A stretch of 64,000 nt of DNA, from NCBI RefSeq assembly GCF_903645315.1, contig NZ_CAHJXL010000002.1:186001-250000 (forward strand), in the 5' to 3' direction. The stretch is from Victivallis sp. Marseille-Q1083. GTDB lineage: Bacteria; Verrucomicrobiota; Lentisphaeria; Victivallales; Victivallaceae. The translations under genes were made by a program, and so were the position numbers. The notes beneath the pieces are model-generated. The model saw only the letters and a list, made by a program, of their open reading frames with translations, searched no databases and was not told the origin of the DNA. Every line of letters starts with the position of its first letter. Within the stretch, counting starts at the first letter, position 1. This document shows, one piece after another, positions 35,967-45,096 of this stretch.

Positions 35967-36611
35967 ATGTGGACAGTGCAGAGTTGGCTTTCGCTTTCGT
36001 GGGCGGTGCTGGTGCTGGCCGGCGCGGCAGGGAAACGTTCTCTGGTTGCCGGCTGGGCGGTTGCCGGATTCCTGACCTCGTGCGTTGGAGACAGCTTTCT
36101 GGCCGGATATTTCGGCAGAGGAGATGAATGCTTTGCCGCCGGTATTGTCGCGTTCGGCATCGCCCATGTCTGTTTTTTCGCTTATGCCTGGAATCATGGC
36201 CGTCGGCTGAATTGGCGGATTCCGGGAGCGGCCGCTTTGGGGTATGGCGTTTATTTGGTGTGGTTGGTTCCCGCCATCGGCAATCCGCTGATTGCCGGCC
36301 TGGCGGTCGGCTATACGGTATTGTCGCTGTTGACGCTGGCGGCCGGATGCGGCATGCGGACGGCATTGCCGGTCCGACTGATTTTTTCCGTCGGCATCGG
36401 TTTGCTGATTTTCTCCGATACGCTGATTTCGCTGCGGAATTTTTTGCATTGTGACGGCTGGCGTTTTTTGATCATACCAACTTATGAACTGTCTCACGTG
36501 GCCGTTGCCGCGGCAGTGTTGCTGGACATCGGCAAGGAAAACAGCAGAAAAATAGCGGCTGCCGGGCCGGCCGACGGACGGAATACGCCGGGAGCGGCCG
36601 TGAACGATTAG
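35967..36611 (+). CDS. YhhN/TMEM86-family lysoplasmalogenase-like membrane protein
   Basis: The 214-residue protein has about seven or eight membrane segments. It shows family motifs: SCVGDSFLAGYFGRG, the AFGIAHVCFFAYAW segment, and GLLIFSDTLISLRNF. In characterised members the conserved Asp residues in GD and SD motifs cleave the vinyl-ether bond of lysoplasmalogens. Plasmalogens are common in anaerobic bacteria, so such a role fits. The stop overlaps the convergent hydG stop by 4 bp. Confidence 0.75.
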   Translation: MWTVQSWLSLSWAVLVLAGAAGKRSLVAGWAVAGFLTSCVGDSFLAGYFGRGDECFAAGIVAFGIAHVCFFAYAWNHGRRLNWRIPGAAALGYGVYLVWLVPAIGNPLIAGLAVGYTVLSLLTLAAGCGMRTALPVRLIFSVGIGLLIFSDTLISLRNFLHCDGWRFLIIPTYELSHVAVAAAVLLDIGKENSRKIAAAGPADGRNTPGAAVND

Positions 36612-37954
36612 AAGTACAGCTCCCGTTCACCGGACCGGATTTGTTGCAGCCGTTCCTTGACGGCGTCAACCCGTTTGGTATTGCGCAGGCGGGCCAGTTC
36701 GCGGTCAATTTGCCGGTATCCGAGTTCTTTGGTCGAAGCGGAGGCGTTTTCTTCCAGATATTCGGCTAAAGTCAAAATGGCGTTAGGAGTGCAGAAACTT
36801 TCGGTAAAGCCCGGAATGGCGTATTCCATCCGGTGAACTCCGTTGCGGCCGTGCCGATAGCAGGACGTGCAGAAACTCGGCAGGAAATCACGTTCCAGCA
36901 GCCAGTGCATCACTTCGTCCATCGTCGGCTCCCGGGTGCCGGCAGCGAATTCCAGGTGCGGACCGGCGTTGAGCTGGCTGATGCCGACGGGAAGAATTTC
37001 TTCGCTGATCGCCGCGGTATCGCGCGTGCTGATGATCAGCCCGCAATAGGGAATCGCCAGCCGCAGAATGGCCACCATCCGTTTGAAATCCCGGTCGCTG
37101 ACCGGATAATTCAAAGTGAAACCGCAACTGTCCGTCAGGCGCGGCAGGCTGATTGAGTGCGGGCCGAGGCCGTATTTCTGTTGCAGATGAACGGCATGGC
37201 TGACCAGCGCCAGCGTTTCGAATCGCCAGTCGCAGAGGCCGAGCAATACGCCGAATCCAACGTCGTCGCAGCCGCCTTCCAATGCCCGGTCCAGGCCATC
37301 CAGCCGCCACAGATAATTTCCTTTGCGGGTGCGGCGCGGATGATACAGGGCGTAGAGTTCGGGGTGATAGGTTTCCTGGAATAATTGATAGGTGCCGATC
37401 TGCGCCGCTTTGAGCGTCGCGAAACCGCTGACCGACTGAGGCGCCGCATTGATGTTGATCCGCCGGATGGCCTTGCCGGCCTGATAGCAGAACCGGACGG
37501 TGTCGGCGATGAATTCCGGCGTGTACTGCGGATGTTCACCATAGACCAGCGTCAGGCGCTTGTGGCCGAGCGTCTCAAGCTGCCGCACCTTCCCGGTCAA
37601 CTCCTGGTTGGACAGGGTGTGCCGGACGGTGGAAGCCAGACTGTGGCGGAAGCTGCAGTACCGGCAGTCGTTGACGCAGAAATTACCGATGTACAACGGT
37701 GCGAAAAGAACGAGGCGGTTGCCGTAGACTTCCTGCTTCAACCGGCGGGCGGCGGCGAAAATTTCCTGCAGCAGCTCCGGATCGGTCACTGCCAGCAGCG
37801 TTGCCGTTTCGGCCACTTCCAACGGTTGTTTCCGGCCGCTTTTGGCGATGATTTCGCGTACCCGGCTGTGAGCCGGCCGGGCGTTATGAAGCTGGTCGGT
37901 CAGCTTGCCGGCTTCTATAAAACAGCATCCGCCTTTGGACAACGCGTCCGTCAT
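36608..37954 (-). CDS. hydG: Radical SAM tyrosine lyase, HydG type
   Basis: The 448-residue radical SAM enzyme has the CX3CX2C cluster motif in NFCVNDCRYCSF, GEHPQYTP and the HydG/ThiH core. The C-terminus contains FCTSCYRHGRNGVHRME followed by SFCTPNAILTLAEYL. This matches the second iron-sulfur cluster site of HydG, which ThiH lacks. HydG cleaves tyrosine and builds the Fe(CO)(CN) unit of [FeFe]-hydrogenase; ThiH uses tyrosine to make dehydroglycine for thiamine. No hydE, hydF or hydrogenase gene is in the window, and the gene lies 18 bp after thi4, so a link to thiazole synthesis is possible. By sequence HydG is the better call. Confidence 0.82.
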   Translation of the reverse strand: MTDALSKGGCCFIEAGKLTDQLHNARPAHSRVREIIAKSGRKQPLEVAETATLLAVTDPELLQEIFAAARRLKQEVYGNRLVLFAPLYIGNFCVNDCRYCSFRHSLASTVRHTLSNQELTGKVRQLETLGHKRLTLVYGEHPQYTPEFIADTVRFCYQAGKAIRRININAAPQSVSGFATLKAAQIGTYQLFQETYHPELYALYHPRRTRKGNYLWRLDGLDRALEGGCDDVGFGVLLGLCDWRFETLALVSHAVHLQQKYGLGPHSISLPRLTDSCGFTLNYPVSDRDFKRMVAILRLAIPYCGLIISTRDTAAISEEILPVGISQLNAGPHLEFAAGTREPTMDEVMHWLLERDFLPSFCTSCYRHGRNGVHRMEYAIPGFTESFCTPNAILTLAEYLEENASASTKELGYRQIDRELARLRNTKRVDAVKERLQQIRSGERELYF

Positions 37955-37972
37955 TCCGCCGCGCTCCGGTTC

Positions 37973-38755
37973 TTACTTTTGAAATTTGCCGGCGATCAAT
38001 CCGGCCACTTTGCGGCCGGACATCAGCATGCCGCCGAAAATCGGCCCCATCCGGTAACCGCCGTTGACGTTGTTGGCGCTCATGCCGCAGGCGAACAGGC
38101 CGGGATAATATTCCCGGGTGTTTTCGACGGTGGAGGCTTCGCCGGAATCGACCCACATCGGTTTTTCTCCGAGAATTTTGCCGGTCGGCGTCGACAGCTT
38201 GATGCCGGCCTTGTCGCAGGCCAGGTGCATGAGTTCGCTCGGATGGCCGGTGCCATCGAGCACCGCTTCGGCGATGACGGTCAACGGGTCGACGTGCATG
38301 CCGAGCCGTTCCACCGGCGTCCAGTTGATGACCAGGCCGTTGATCTTGCCGTTTTTGAAAACCAGGTCCTCGACGCTGACGGCGTTGAAGATTTTGGCGC
38401 CGCTTCGGACGGCGCCGAAGATCAAGCCGGAGGCCATTTCCACCGAATCCAGCGTGTAATAGCCGGGAGAATCCTCAATCGGCCGATAACCGATGCCGAA
38501 ATCGTCGAGAATCGCCAGCGCGTCCTGCTGAACGACGACTTCGTTGAACAACATGCCGCCGCCCCAGGTGCCGCCGCCGGGCGCCAGTTTGCGTTCGAAA
38601 ATCGCCACCTGCAGACCGGCCTTGCTCAAATCGCGGGCTGCCACCAGCGCCGACGGACCGCCGCCGACGATGGCGACATCCAGCCGCAGAGCGTTTTCCA
38701 GTTTATCGGCAAAATTCCGGACGATGGCGCGGGAAATCACATTTTCAATAGACAT
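37973..38755 (-). CDS. thi4: Thi4-family thiazole synthase
   Basis: The 260-residue protein has the NAD/FAD-binding motif [21 protein letters not shown] and the Thi4 features [33 protein letters not shown] and [16 protein letters not shown]. Thi4 makes the ADP-thiazole precursor of thiamine from NAD, glycine and a sulfur source. In yeast the sulfur comes from a sacrificial cysteine; sulfide-using prokaryotic forms usually have another residue there. Here the stretch after TGH reads [13 protein letters not shown]; a Cys lies within one residue of the expected position, so the mechanism is open until aligned. No TPP riboswitch was seen upstream. It is first in a two-gene unit with hydG. Confidence 0.9.
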   Translation of the reverse strand: MSIENVISRAIVRNFADKLENALRLDVAIVGGGPSALVAARDLSKAGLQVAIFERKLAPGGGTWGGGMLFNEVVVQQDALAILDDFGIGYRPIEDSPGYYTLDSVEMASGLIFGAVRSGAKIFNAVSVEDLVFKNGKINGLVINWTPVERLGMHVDPLTVIAEAVLDGTGHPSELMHLACDKAGIKLSTPTGKILGEKPMWVDSGEASTVENTREYYPGLFACGMSANNVNGGYRMGPIFGGMLMSGRKVAGLIAGKFQK

Positions 38756-38926
38756 TCTGAATCCTGTAATATACCATTGTTTGTCAGCGAAGGAGGTCGG
38801 AGAAAATAAAAAACCGGCTGATCCTTACGCAACTGTTACTTTAGAATAAGGATAATATGCCGCCAGCGGCGGAAAAGTCAAGTCATCAATTGCCGGAAGA
38901 GCCGAATCCGGTCCGGGAAGAAAGAG

Positions 38927-38964
38927 AAAAATAGGACGCCCCGCCGAATGGCCGGCGGGGTGTC
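38927..38964 (-). terminator. Intrinsic terminator after the large secreted protein gene
   Basis: A near-perfect 12-bp stem (GACGCCCCGCCG / CGGCGGGGTGTC) is followed on the minus strand by CTATTTTTC. It closes the LacI/pseudopilin/secreted protein unit. Confidence 0.8.
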
Positions 38965-38986
38965 GTGACTGGACTGGGCGGCGTTT

Positions 38987-41899
38987 TCAACGGTTGAATT
39001 GCATTTCGGCCAGCAGCCGATGCAGCACTTGCCGCATGGCGTCGTAATGACCGGAGACCGCCCAGCGGCAGGCCTGTTCATAATCATCCCGCCAGGTCCG
39101 GCGCCGTTCCGGGTCGAGCTGCAGACCGTATTCCACCGTCGACAGCAGCGCCAGATCTTCGGTCAGATAATCCAGAATTTGCCGCCGCGGCGCTGCCACC
39201 GGCCCCTGCGGACCGGGAAACACCATGTACCAGGCATTTTCTTCCATATCCTTCATCCAGTGGGCGTACATGAAGTAGTTTATGCTGTCGGCGCCGGCGG
39301 CGTAAGCCGCCATCGTCTGGCGGCGGATGTCGAACCACAAGTCGAGCGTGTCATACCAGGTGGGACCGCAACTGCGCAGCGTAATCCACAACGGTTTGCG
39401 TTTCGGCGTGTTGATTTCGGCGACGGTATTGCTGACGTCGCGTTCCAGCCCGGCGACTGCAGCGTAATAGGGATCGTAGTTGAACACATCGCTTTTCAGG
39501 TGATCGCGCCAGCTGGCCCGTGACGTGAACCAGGTGGTGATCAGGTTGATTTTGAGATCTTCCGGCACATACCGTTCGGCAGTATCGTAAAGCAGGTTGG
39601 CCAGCCGATAGCCGAGCGGCAGTTCTCCGCTGGCCGGATCGGGTTCGCCCTGCGGCACTTCGTCGGTCAGGTACCAGCCCGTCAGCAGCGGATGGCGACG
39701 GTATTGTTCCAGCACCGGTTTGAGCAATTGTTCGGCCAGCTCCGGCTGCTGCGGCGCGGCGATGTCCCGCAACGAACGGCCCTGCTGGGCTTCCACCAGC
39801 CGACCGACCTGATATTCGGAAAGGCTGGCCACCCAGCGGCTGCCGTAACGGGCCATCCGGTTGAGAGCCGCTTCGCGCCAGGCGTCCATTTCCGGACTGC
39901 CCCAGACGCCGTAGATCAGGTAATCGAGTCCCGACATACCGAGATCGCGCCACAATTTCGGCCATTGGTCGGCCGGCGTCAACGCCGGCTGCTGCCGCCA
40001 GGATTCACTGTACAGGAAGATGCCGGTCGGTATGCTGACGTATCCGTGGATTTCAAGCGGGATGCGTACCAGCTCCCGGCCGGAAGCATCGCGGCCGGAG
40101 AGCACGCCGCGGCTGACGCCCAACGGCAAATCGTCTGTTGCGCCGATCAGGAAACGGCGCCAGACCTGCTCGTCCTCATTGTCCGGATCGAGTTGACGGG
40201 TTGAGGCGGCTACCGCCGCATCGCTCAATTGCGCAGCCCCCGGCGCCCCCGGCGCGGTGAACAACGCGAAACCGTCGGCGTCGAGTTGCCAGGTGGCGAT
40301 GTCCGCCACCGCCGCCGCTTGTTCCAGTTCCAGCGGCTGCGGCAGCAGCGGAAAGAATTGATCGGTGCCCCGCTCTTTCCATAATTTTTTGATCGTCAGG
40401 CGGCGTGTCGCAGAAGATGTCGGAATTACCCGGAGCGTATCGCCGGCAAACGTGATTTCCCGCATGACGCCCGGGCTCATGCCGGTGATACCGAGCCGCG
40501 GCCGGATGACGAAACGGCCTTCGACCCGGTAGCTGCCGTCTTTGACCAGCGCCGTCACGTTCGGCAGTTCCGGCAGGTCGAAGGCGACCGTTTCCGCCAC
40601 CCGTCTGCCGTCGGCTGTTTCATAGGCGTCGAAGGTCCAGGTGGCCAACCGGCCGTCCCGGGCAAAACCGGTCAATTCGAGCGTGCCGTCCGAATGGACG
40701 ACCAGCCGGCCGGTTGGGCCGACGGCTAGTTCCACCGTATCGGCAAAATACTGGGCCGGCGCCGCGGCAAAATCCGACTGCGGATAACCTTTTTCATGAT
40801 CGATTTTGAACGGCAGCGCCGCCATCGGCCATAGCCGCGGGCTCAGCCGCAGGACCGGCGCGCTCCAGGTGGCCTGTTCCAAACCGGCCCAGGTGTGGTG
40901 CCAAGCCGGGTCGAAAATTTCCAGAAAGCTCAGCGACGGAACGCCGTCTTCGACGCCGGCGATCAATCGCAGGACCGGCGTGGTCACCTCGACGGCGCTG
41001 CCGTCGGCCGGAATCCGGATCTGGAGCGGGCCGTCGGCAACGGCGGACCCGGGCGGGGAAAGCAAATGTACCGCCTGGACCTGGAAGTCCGGTTTGACGA
41101 CTGCGGCATGCGGTCGGTAACGGCTGGTCCGGCCGGGAGTGAGGTCGACGGCGCCTTCACCGGCCAGCCAGTGAATGGCATTCAGCAGCAATTGCTTTTC
41201 CGCTCCGGTGGCCGGTGCCGGTTTATCGTCATCGCCTAGGCCGGGCAGGGCGCCGTAAAGGACGACCCGCCCGGTTCCGAACCCGCCGGCCGCCAGCACG
41301 CAGTTGCCGCCGTAGAATTTGGCCCAGCGCGATTGCGTTCCCAGAAAGGCATGCGCTTTGAACTCGTGATAATCGGTGACGTCGTCGACCAATGCCGCAT
41401 CGTCGCTGACCGGGTAGAGGACGGCGTGATCGGTGTATTGCTGCAGAAATTCCGCCGGCAATCCCCGGGTGACCGGATGGTCTTTTACGATGCCGAGTTT
41501 GCGTGAGCTGACTGTACTGCTTACCGAACCGGGCGCCGGCGAGGCGATTTCCGGGAAACTGCCCTGGGCGGAAGCCGCATAAATCACCCGTCCCGAACCG
41601 GCGGCGTCGTGGGTCAACAGTACCCCGAGCCCGTCGGCAACCGCTTCTCGCAGCATCGTTTTCTGCTCGAACGGGTAGTCATGGGAAATCAGCAGTACCT
41701 GGTGCTGTCGCAGAATCTCGGGCGACAGTGCGCCGATTTTGTCGACTTTCAAACCGGGTTGATCCTGCAGGGTCTGATAGAGTCCTTCGCTGCCGGTGGT
41801 GCAGCCTGGAATATCCAGGATGCCGACCGAAATGTCCGCCTTCGCCTGCCATAGGCCGGCCAGCAGCAGGGCGGCTGTCAATATCATTTTCCAACTCAT
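38987..41899 (-). CDS. Large secreted protein, ThuA-like plus glycosidase-like barrel
   Basis: The 970-residue protein starts with a signal peptide (MILTAALLLAGLWQAKA). Residues about 24-250 resemble a class I glutamine amidotransferase-like or ThuA-type domain (VLLISHDYPFEQKTMLREAV, GLGVLLTHDAAG, GTGRVVLYGALPG). Beta-rich regions follow (about 260-620). The C-terminal 330 residues look like a glycosidase-type barrel (GLDYLIYGVWGSPEMD, LLTGWYLTDEVPQGEPD, YAAGADSINYFMYAHWMKDM); the acidic pair in TDEVPQGE could be catalytic. I cannot assign a GH family. It is downstream of a pseudopilin and a LacI repressor on the same strand, which suggests regulated use of a polysaccharide. Confidence 0.65.
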   Translation of the reverse strand: MSWKMILTAALLLAGLWQAKADISVGILDIPGCTTGSEGLYQTLQDQPGLKVDKIGALSPEILRQHQVLLISHDYPFEQKTMLREAVADGLGVLLTHDAAGSGRVIYAASAQGSFPEIASPAPGSVSSTVSSRKLGIVKDHPVTRGLPAEFLQQYTDHAVLYPVSDDAALVDDVTDYHEFKAHAFLGTQSRWAKFYGGNCVLAAGGFGTGRVVLYGALPGLGDDDKPAPATGAEKQLLLNAIHWLAGEGAVDLTPGRTSRYRPHAAVVKPDFQVQAVHLLSPPGSAVADGPLQIRIPADGSAVEVTTPVLRLIAGVEDGVPSLSFLEIFDPAWHHTWAGLEQATWSAPVLRLSPRLWPMAALPFKIDHEKGYPQSDFAAAPAQYFADTVELAVGPTGRLVVHSDGTLELTGFARDGRLATWTFDAYETADGRRVAETVAFDLPELPNVTALVKDGSYRVEGRFVIRPRLGITGMSPGVMREITFAGDTLRVIPTSSATRRLTIKKLWKERGTDQFFPLLPQPLELEQAAAVADIATWQLDADGFALFTAPGAPGAAQLSDAAVAASTRQLDPDNEDEQVWRRFLIGATDDLPLGVSRGVLSGRDASGRELVRIPLEIHGYVSIPTGIFLYSESWRQQPALTPADQWPKLWRDLGMSGLDYLIYGVWGSPEMDAWREAALNRMARYGSRWVASLSEYQVGRLVEAQQGRSLRDIAAPQQPELAEQLLKPVLEQYRRHPLLTGWYLTDEVPQGEPDPASGELPLGYRLANLLYDTAERYVPEDLKINLITTWFTSRASWRDHLKSDVFNYDPYYAAVAGLERDVSNTVAEINTPKRKPLWITLRSCGPTWYDTLDLWFDIRRQTMAAYAAGADSINYFMYAHWMKDMEENAWYMVFPGPQGPVAAPRRQILDYLTEDLALLSTVEYGLQLDPERRRTWRDDYEQACRWAVSGHYDAMRQVLHRLLAEMQFNR

Positions 41900-41945
41900 G
41901 CGTGAATCCTCAAAATATCGTCGTCAGTTGCCGCGCGGGGGCGCT

Positions 41946-42611
41946 TCAGAATTCGCTGTAATCGAACCAGCGGTAGCCGTCGGTGTCCGGAAAACCCGGA
42001 TCGTAACCGTTCTCCGGATTGGGCGCCGGGGTGACCCGGTCCTTCAGCATGGAACGCATCGCGGAGACATGCCCGTCGGAAAAGGTGTAGTTGGCATTTT
42101 GACCGTGCGGTGCGAGCCAGGAACCCCAGCAGTAATTATACCACGTGGATTCGGCCAGGAGAACCTGCTTGCTGGGACGTTTGAACTGGGAAAATTTGGA
42201 GACGCGGGGTTGCCAGGTGTCGTCGCTTTCGTCCAGGAAACGGAGCGGCGCAATCCAGGGTGCATTACCGTTGTCGCCGACCGACCGGGCCGGACAGCCG
42301 TGGGTGGCGAAGAAGCTGGCATGATCGACGCCGTCGCTATTGTTCCACCATTTGGCTGCCAGATAATTGGCCATGCGATCCGGCCAGAAGGTTTCGTTGG
42401 CATCCCAGCCCGGTCCGAGGGCGACGTCATCGTAATCATTGCCGTACATGAACCAGGCGAGACCCAGTTGTTTGGAGTTGTTGATGCATTTGATGTTTGT
42501 CGCCGCCGCTTTGGCCTTGGACAATGCCGGGAGCAGCATGCTGGCAAGAATGGCGATGATGGCGATGACGACCAGAAGTTCTATTAATGTGAAAATTTTC
42601 CGCCGTTTCAT
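41946..42611 (-). CDS. Pseudopilin-like secreted protein (H-X9-DG type)
   Basis: The 221-residue product begins [19 protein letters not shown], the prepilin cleavage and anchor helix, then [19 protein letters not shown]. The C-terminus has [18 protein letters not shown], the family's His/DG box. It lies 28 bp after the LacI-family regulator and 46 bp before the large secreted protein, so the three form one unit. It may help to anchor, display or export the enzyme encoded next to it, but this is unproven. Confidence 0.9.
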   Translation of the reverse strand: MKRRKIFTLIELLVVIAIIAILASMLLPALSKAKAAATNIKCINNSKQLGLAWFMYGNDYDDVALGPGWDANETFWPDRMANYLAAKWWNNSDGVDHASFFATHGCPARSVGDNGNAPWIAPLRFLDESDDTWQPRVSKFSQFKRPSKQVLLAESTWYNYCWGSWLAPHGQNANYTFSDGHVSAMRSMLKDRVTPAPNPENGYDPGFPDTDGYRWFDYSEF

Positions 42612-42639
42612 GTGAGTTCCTCCGTAGTTTTGTGTTTTT

Positions 42640-43665
42640 CTATATTGAATTCCGAACCATCAACTTGGTCTTCACATTGACCTGCCGGGCGATATAGTCC
42701 CTTTCGGCATCTTTAATTGAATCCAGCAGCATGCGGACTGCCTGCCGCGCCACAATTTCGCTGCTCTCGTCGATCGACGACAGGGTCGGCGCCAGGCATT
42801 CGCAGATGTCGTCGTTGTCGTTGCCCACCAGCGACAGTTGCCGGGGCACCTCCAGTCCGGCCAGGTGCAATTCGCTCAACAAGGCGATCGCGTAGGAATC
42901 GTTGTGGGCGATCAGGCCGTCCAACCGGGCCGGGAGCACAAAATCGTCGACCAGCTTGACGGCCTGGCGGCGGATCTGCACGGCGTCGGCACTGCTGGGA
43001 ATCCGATAAATCAGTTCTTCCAGCTCGTATTCCGCCGCCGTCTCCCGGTAGGCGTTCAGGCGCTGCCTTACGCTGGAAAAGCCGGCGGAATCGGTCACCA
43101 GGCCGATCCGCCGCCGGCCGCGTTCCCATAACGTTCTGACCGCCTCGCGGATTCCGGCTTCTCGGTCGAGCAGGACATAACTGGCGTCCTTGAGCTTGGG
43201 GCGGCCGATGAAAATCGTCCGGGCATCCGGTCTGAAATAGGCGGAGAGATCGGCGTTGGCGTCGCCGTACTCGTGGGCCATGATGATGACGCCGTCGACA
43301 CCGTGCTGGCAGAACATCTGGTAACTGTCGCGCAGATTTTCCAGGTTGTTGTGCCCTTCGCCGATCATCAGCCGGTAACCGCGTTCATTGGCTTCGCGTT
43401 CAATCCAGCGCAATGCCCGGAAAACAGTGACGGGCGCTTCGCTGTCGATCAAAACGCCAAGGATCCGGGTAGACTGGCCGGCCAAGGCCCGGGCGTTGAT
43501 ATTCGGCTGGTAATTCAACCGTTCGGCGATTGCGCGGATGGCGGCGGCTCGTTCCTGGCTGACCCGGATGTTCCGTCCGGAGCCGGACAGAACACGGGCG
43601 ACGGTGGTAATCGAAACCCCGGCCTCTTTGGCAACATCGCTTAAGCGGGTTCGCGGTGACATCAT
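42640..43665 (-). CDS. LacI-family transcription repressor
   Basis: The 341-residue regulator has the LacI headpiece [20 protein letters not shown] with a hinge helix (INARALAGQ), then the periplasmic-binding-like sensor domain ([64 protein letters not shown]). It should bind a sugar or glycoside effector. Its own promoter is an exact consensus and is flanked by two identical 19-bp inverted sites, suggesting autoregulation by DNA looping of the unit with the pseudopilin and large secreted protein. Start at the first of two tandem Mets (43665); 43662 is equally possible. Confidence 0.93.
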   Translation of the reverse strand: MMSPRTRLSDVAKEAGVSITTVARVLSGSGRNIRVSQERAAAIRAIAERLNYQPNINARALAGQSTRILGVLIDSEAPVTVFRALRWIEREANERGYRLMIGEGHNNLENLRDSYQMFCQHGVDGVIIMAHEYGDANADLSAYFRPDARTIFIGRPKLKDASYVLLDREAGIREAVRTLWERGRRRIGLVTDSAGFSSVRQRLNAYRETAAEYELEELIYRIPSSADAVQIRRQAVKLVDDFVLPARLDGLIAHNDSYAIALLSELHLAGLEVPRQLSLVGNDNDDICECLAPTLSSIDESSEIVARQAVRMLLDSIKDAERDYIARQVNVKTKLMVRNSI

Positions 43666-43681
43666 TGCTTTGATTGATCCT

Positions 43682-43700
43682 TTGATAAAGCGTTAAACCT
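43682..43700 (+). promoter_or_regulatory. Proximal operator of the LacI-type repressor
   Basis: TTGATAAAGCGTTAAACCT lies between the -10 box and the repressor start codon. It is repeated exactly, in inverse orientation, at 43794-43812. The core has partial LacI-type dyad symmetry (GATAAAGCGTTAAAC). Confidence 0.8.
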
Positions 43701-43714
43701 TGTTTTCAGTTGTA

Positions 43715-43743
43715 ATTATAGCAAAAAAAATCTTTCTTGTCAA
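43715..43743 (-). promoter_or_regulatory. Consensus promoter of the LacI unit
   Basis: On the minus strand TTGACA (43743-43738) and TATAAT (43720-43715) are 17 bp apart, an exact sigma-70 match. The predicted start near 43708 places the proximal operator just downstream of it. Confidence 0.9.
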
Positions 43744-43793
43744 GAGGTAACGACAGAAAAAGCGAAATTTTTTTGAAAAAATAGTTTAATTTT

Positions 43794-43812
43794 AGGTTTA
43801 ACGCTTTATCAA
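43794..43812 (-). promoter_or_regulatory. Distal operator of the LacI-type repressor
   Basis: An exact reverse-complement copy of the 43682-43700 site, about 50 bp upstream of the -35 box. Centre-to-centre distance is 112 bp, close to a whole number of helical turns, which suits loop formation. Confidence 0.8.
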
Positions 43813-43854
43813 GAGGCGCGAAGCTATTCCGGAAGTGGCGGAGAAGGGTGCCCG

Positions 43855-43900
43855 GCGAAAACAAAAACGGCCTCCGGTGATTGCCGACACCGGAGGCCGT
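43855..43900 (-). terminator. Strong intrinsic terminator after the alcohol dehydrogenase gene
   Basis: A perfect 13-bp stem (ACGGCCTCCGGTG / CACCGGAGGCCGT) is followed on the minus strand by TTTTTGTTTT. It ends the glycyl radical enzyme operon. Confidence 0.9.
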
Positions 43901-43930
43901 CGCAAAATTGAAACCGGGAAAACGGCCGGT

Positions 43931-45094
43931 TCAACGATAAGAACGCTGCAGGATGCCGATGACCTCATCGCGGTTCAAGGCAACCGGATCGAGTTCGAAA
44001 AGACCGCCCATCGTCTCTCTGGCATTGTCGGCGATGGTCGGAAGTTCCACCGCGCTGACGCCGTATTCGGAAAGCTTCACCGGATAAATGCCGCACTCCT
44101 TCTGCATCTGGACGAGCGCCTCGACGAATTTGGCCGGCGTGGCATTGGCAATCCGCATTGCTTCCGCCATTTTGACGAAACGCTCCGGCGCTTTGTCGGC
44201 GAAGAATTTGAAATATTCCTCGCTGACCGCCGCCAGGGCGGCGCCGTGCGGCAGGTTCTGGTGATAGGCGCCGAGGGCGTGCGCGATGGAGTGCTCGGAA
44301 ATGCAGCAGGAGGTCGACTCCACCATGCCGGAGAGCGTATTGGCCAGCGCCACGTCGGTTCTGGCCGCCAGATCGGCGCCGTTTTTGACGGCGGCCGGCA
44401 GCGAACGGGCGAGCAGGGCGATGCTTTGCAGCGCAAAAGCGTCGCTGACCGGCGTGGCGATGTTGGCCAGATAACCTTCCGCGGCATGGAAGAAAGCGTC
44501 GAAGCCCTGGAAGGCGGTCAAACGGGGCGGAACGGTAGTCATCAATTCAGGATCGACGATGGAGAGAACCGGGTAGGTGAGATCGCAGCCGAAACCGATC
44601 TTTTCGTTGGTTTCCTCCTTGGTGATCACGGTCCACGGGTCGGCTTCGGTGCCGGTGCCGGCGGTCGTCGTGATGGCGACGATCGGCAGTGCGCCGTTCG
44701 GAATCGGCAACGCCCTGCCGCTGCCGCCGGAAACATAATCCCAGTAATCGCCGGGATTTTTGGCCATGATGGCGATCGCCTTGGCCGAGTCGATGGAACT
44801 GCCGCCGCCGAGACCGATGACGAAATCGCAATTCTCCCGGCGGGCGAGCGCCGCCCCTTCCATGACGTGCGACAGAATCGGATTGGGCAGGATTTTGTCG
44901 AAGACGGCATGGCCGCAATGATTTTCGGTCAGCAGCGCCTGGACCCGTTCCAGGTAACCGTTGGCTTTCATCGATTTGCCGGCGGTGATGACGATCAGGG
45001 CCTTCCGGCCGGGCAGCGGCGTGGAGGCCAGCTCGTTGAGTTTGCCGGCGCCGAAAAGAACCTTGGTCGGGATGAAATAAGTAAACGAATCCAT
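43931..45094 (-). CDS. Iron-dependent alcohol dehydrogenase
   Basis: The 387-residue group III alcohol dehydrogenase has the NAD-binding FVIGLGGGSSIDSAKAIAIM, TTTAGTGTEADPWTVI, and metal-ligand histidines in FDAFFHAAEGY and SEHSIAHALGAYHQNLPHG. Relatives reduce aldehydes from diol or sugar fermentation (FucO, DhaT, butanol dehydrogenases). It is last in an operon with a glycyl radical enzyme and its activase, so the likely task is to reduce the aldehyde made by a dehydratase and regenerate NAD. AAGGAGA precedes the ATG. Confidence 0.92.
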   Translation of the reverse strand: MDSFTYFIPTKVLFGAGKLNELASTPLPGRKALIVITAGKSMKANGYLERVQALLTENHCGHAVFDKILPNPILSHVMEGAALARRENCDFVIGLGGGSSIDSAKAIAIMAKNPGDYWDYVSGGSGRALPIPNGALPIVAITTTAGTGTEADPWTVITKEETNEKIGFGCDLTYPVLSIVDPELMTTVPPRLTAFQGFDAFFHAAEGYLANIATPVSDAFALQSIALLARSLPAAVKNGADLAARTDVALANTLSGMVESTSCCISEHSIAHALGAYHQNLPHGAALAAVSEEYFKFFADKAPERFVKMAEAMRIANATPAKFVEALVQMQKECGIYPVKLSEYGVSAVELPTIADNARETMGGLFELDPVALNRDEVIGILQRSYR

Positions 45095-45096
45095 TT

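Noticed and set aside
38756-38880. Possible TPP riboswitch upstream of thi4
   Set aside because: The conserved thi-box sequences are absent. Only a short ATCCTTA/TAAGGAT inverted repeat and a GC hairpin are present.
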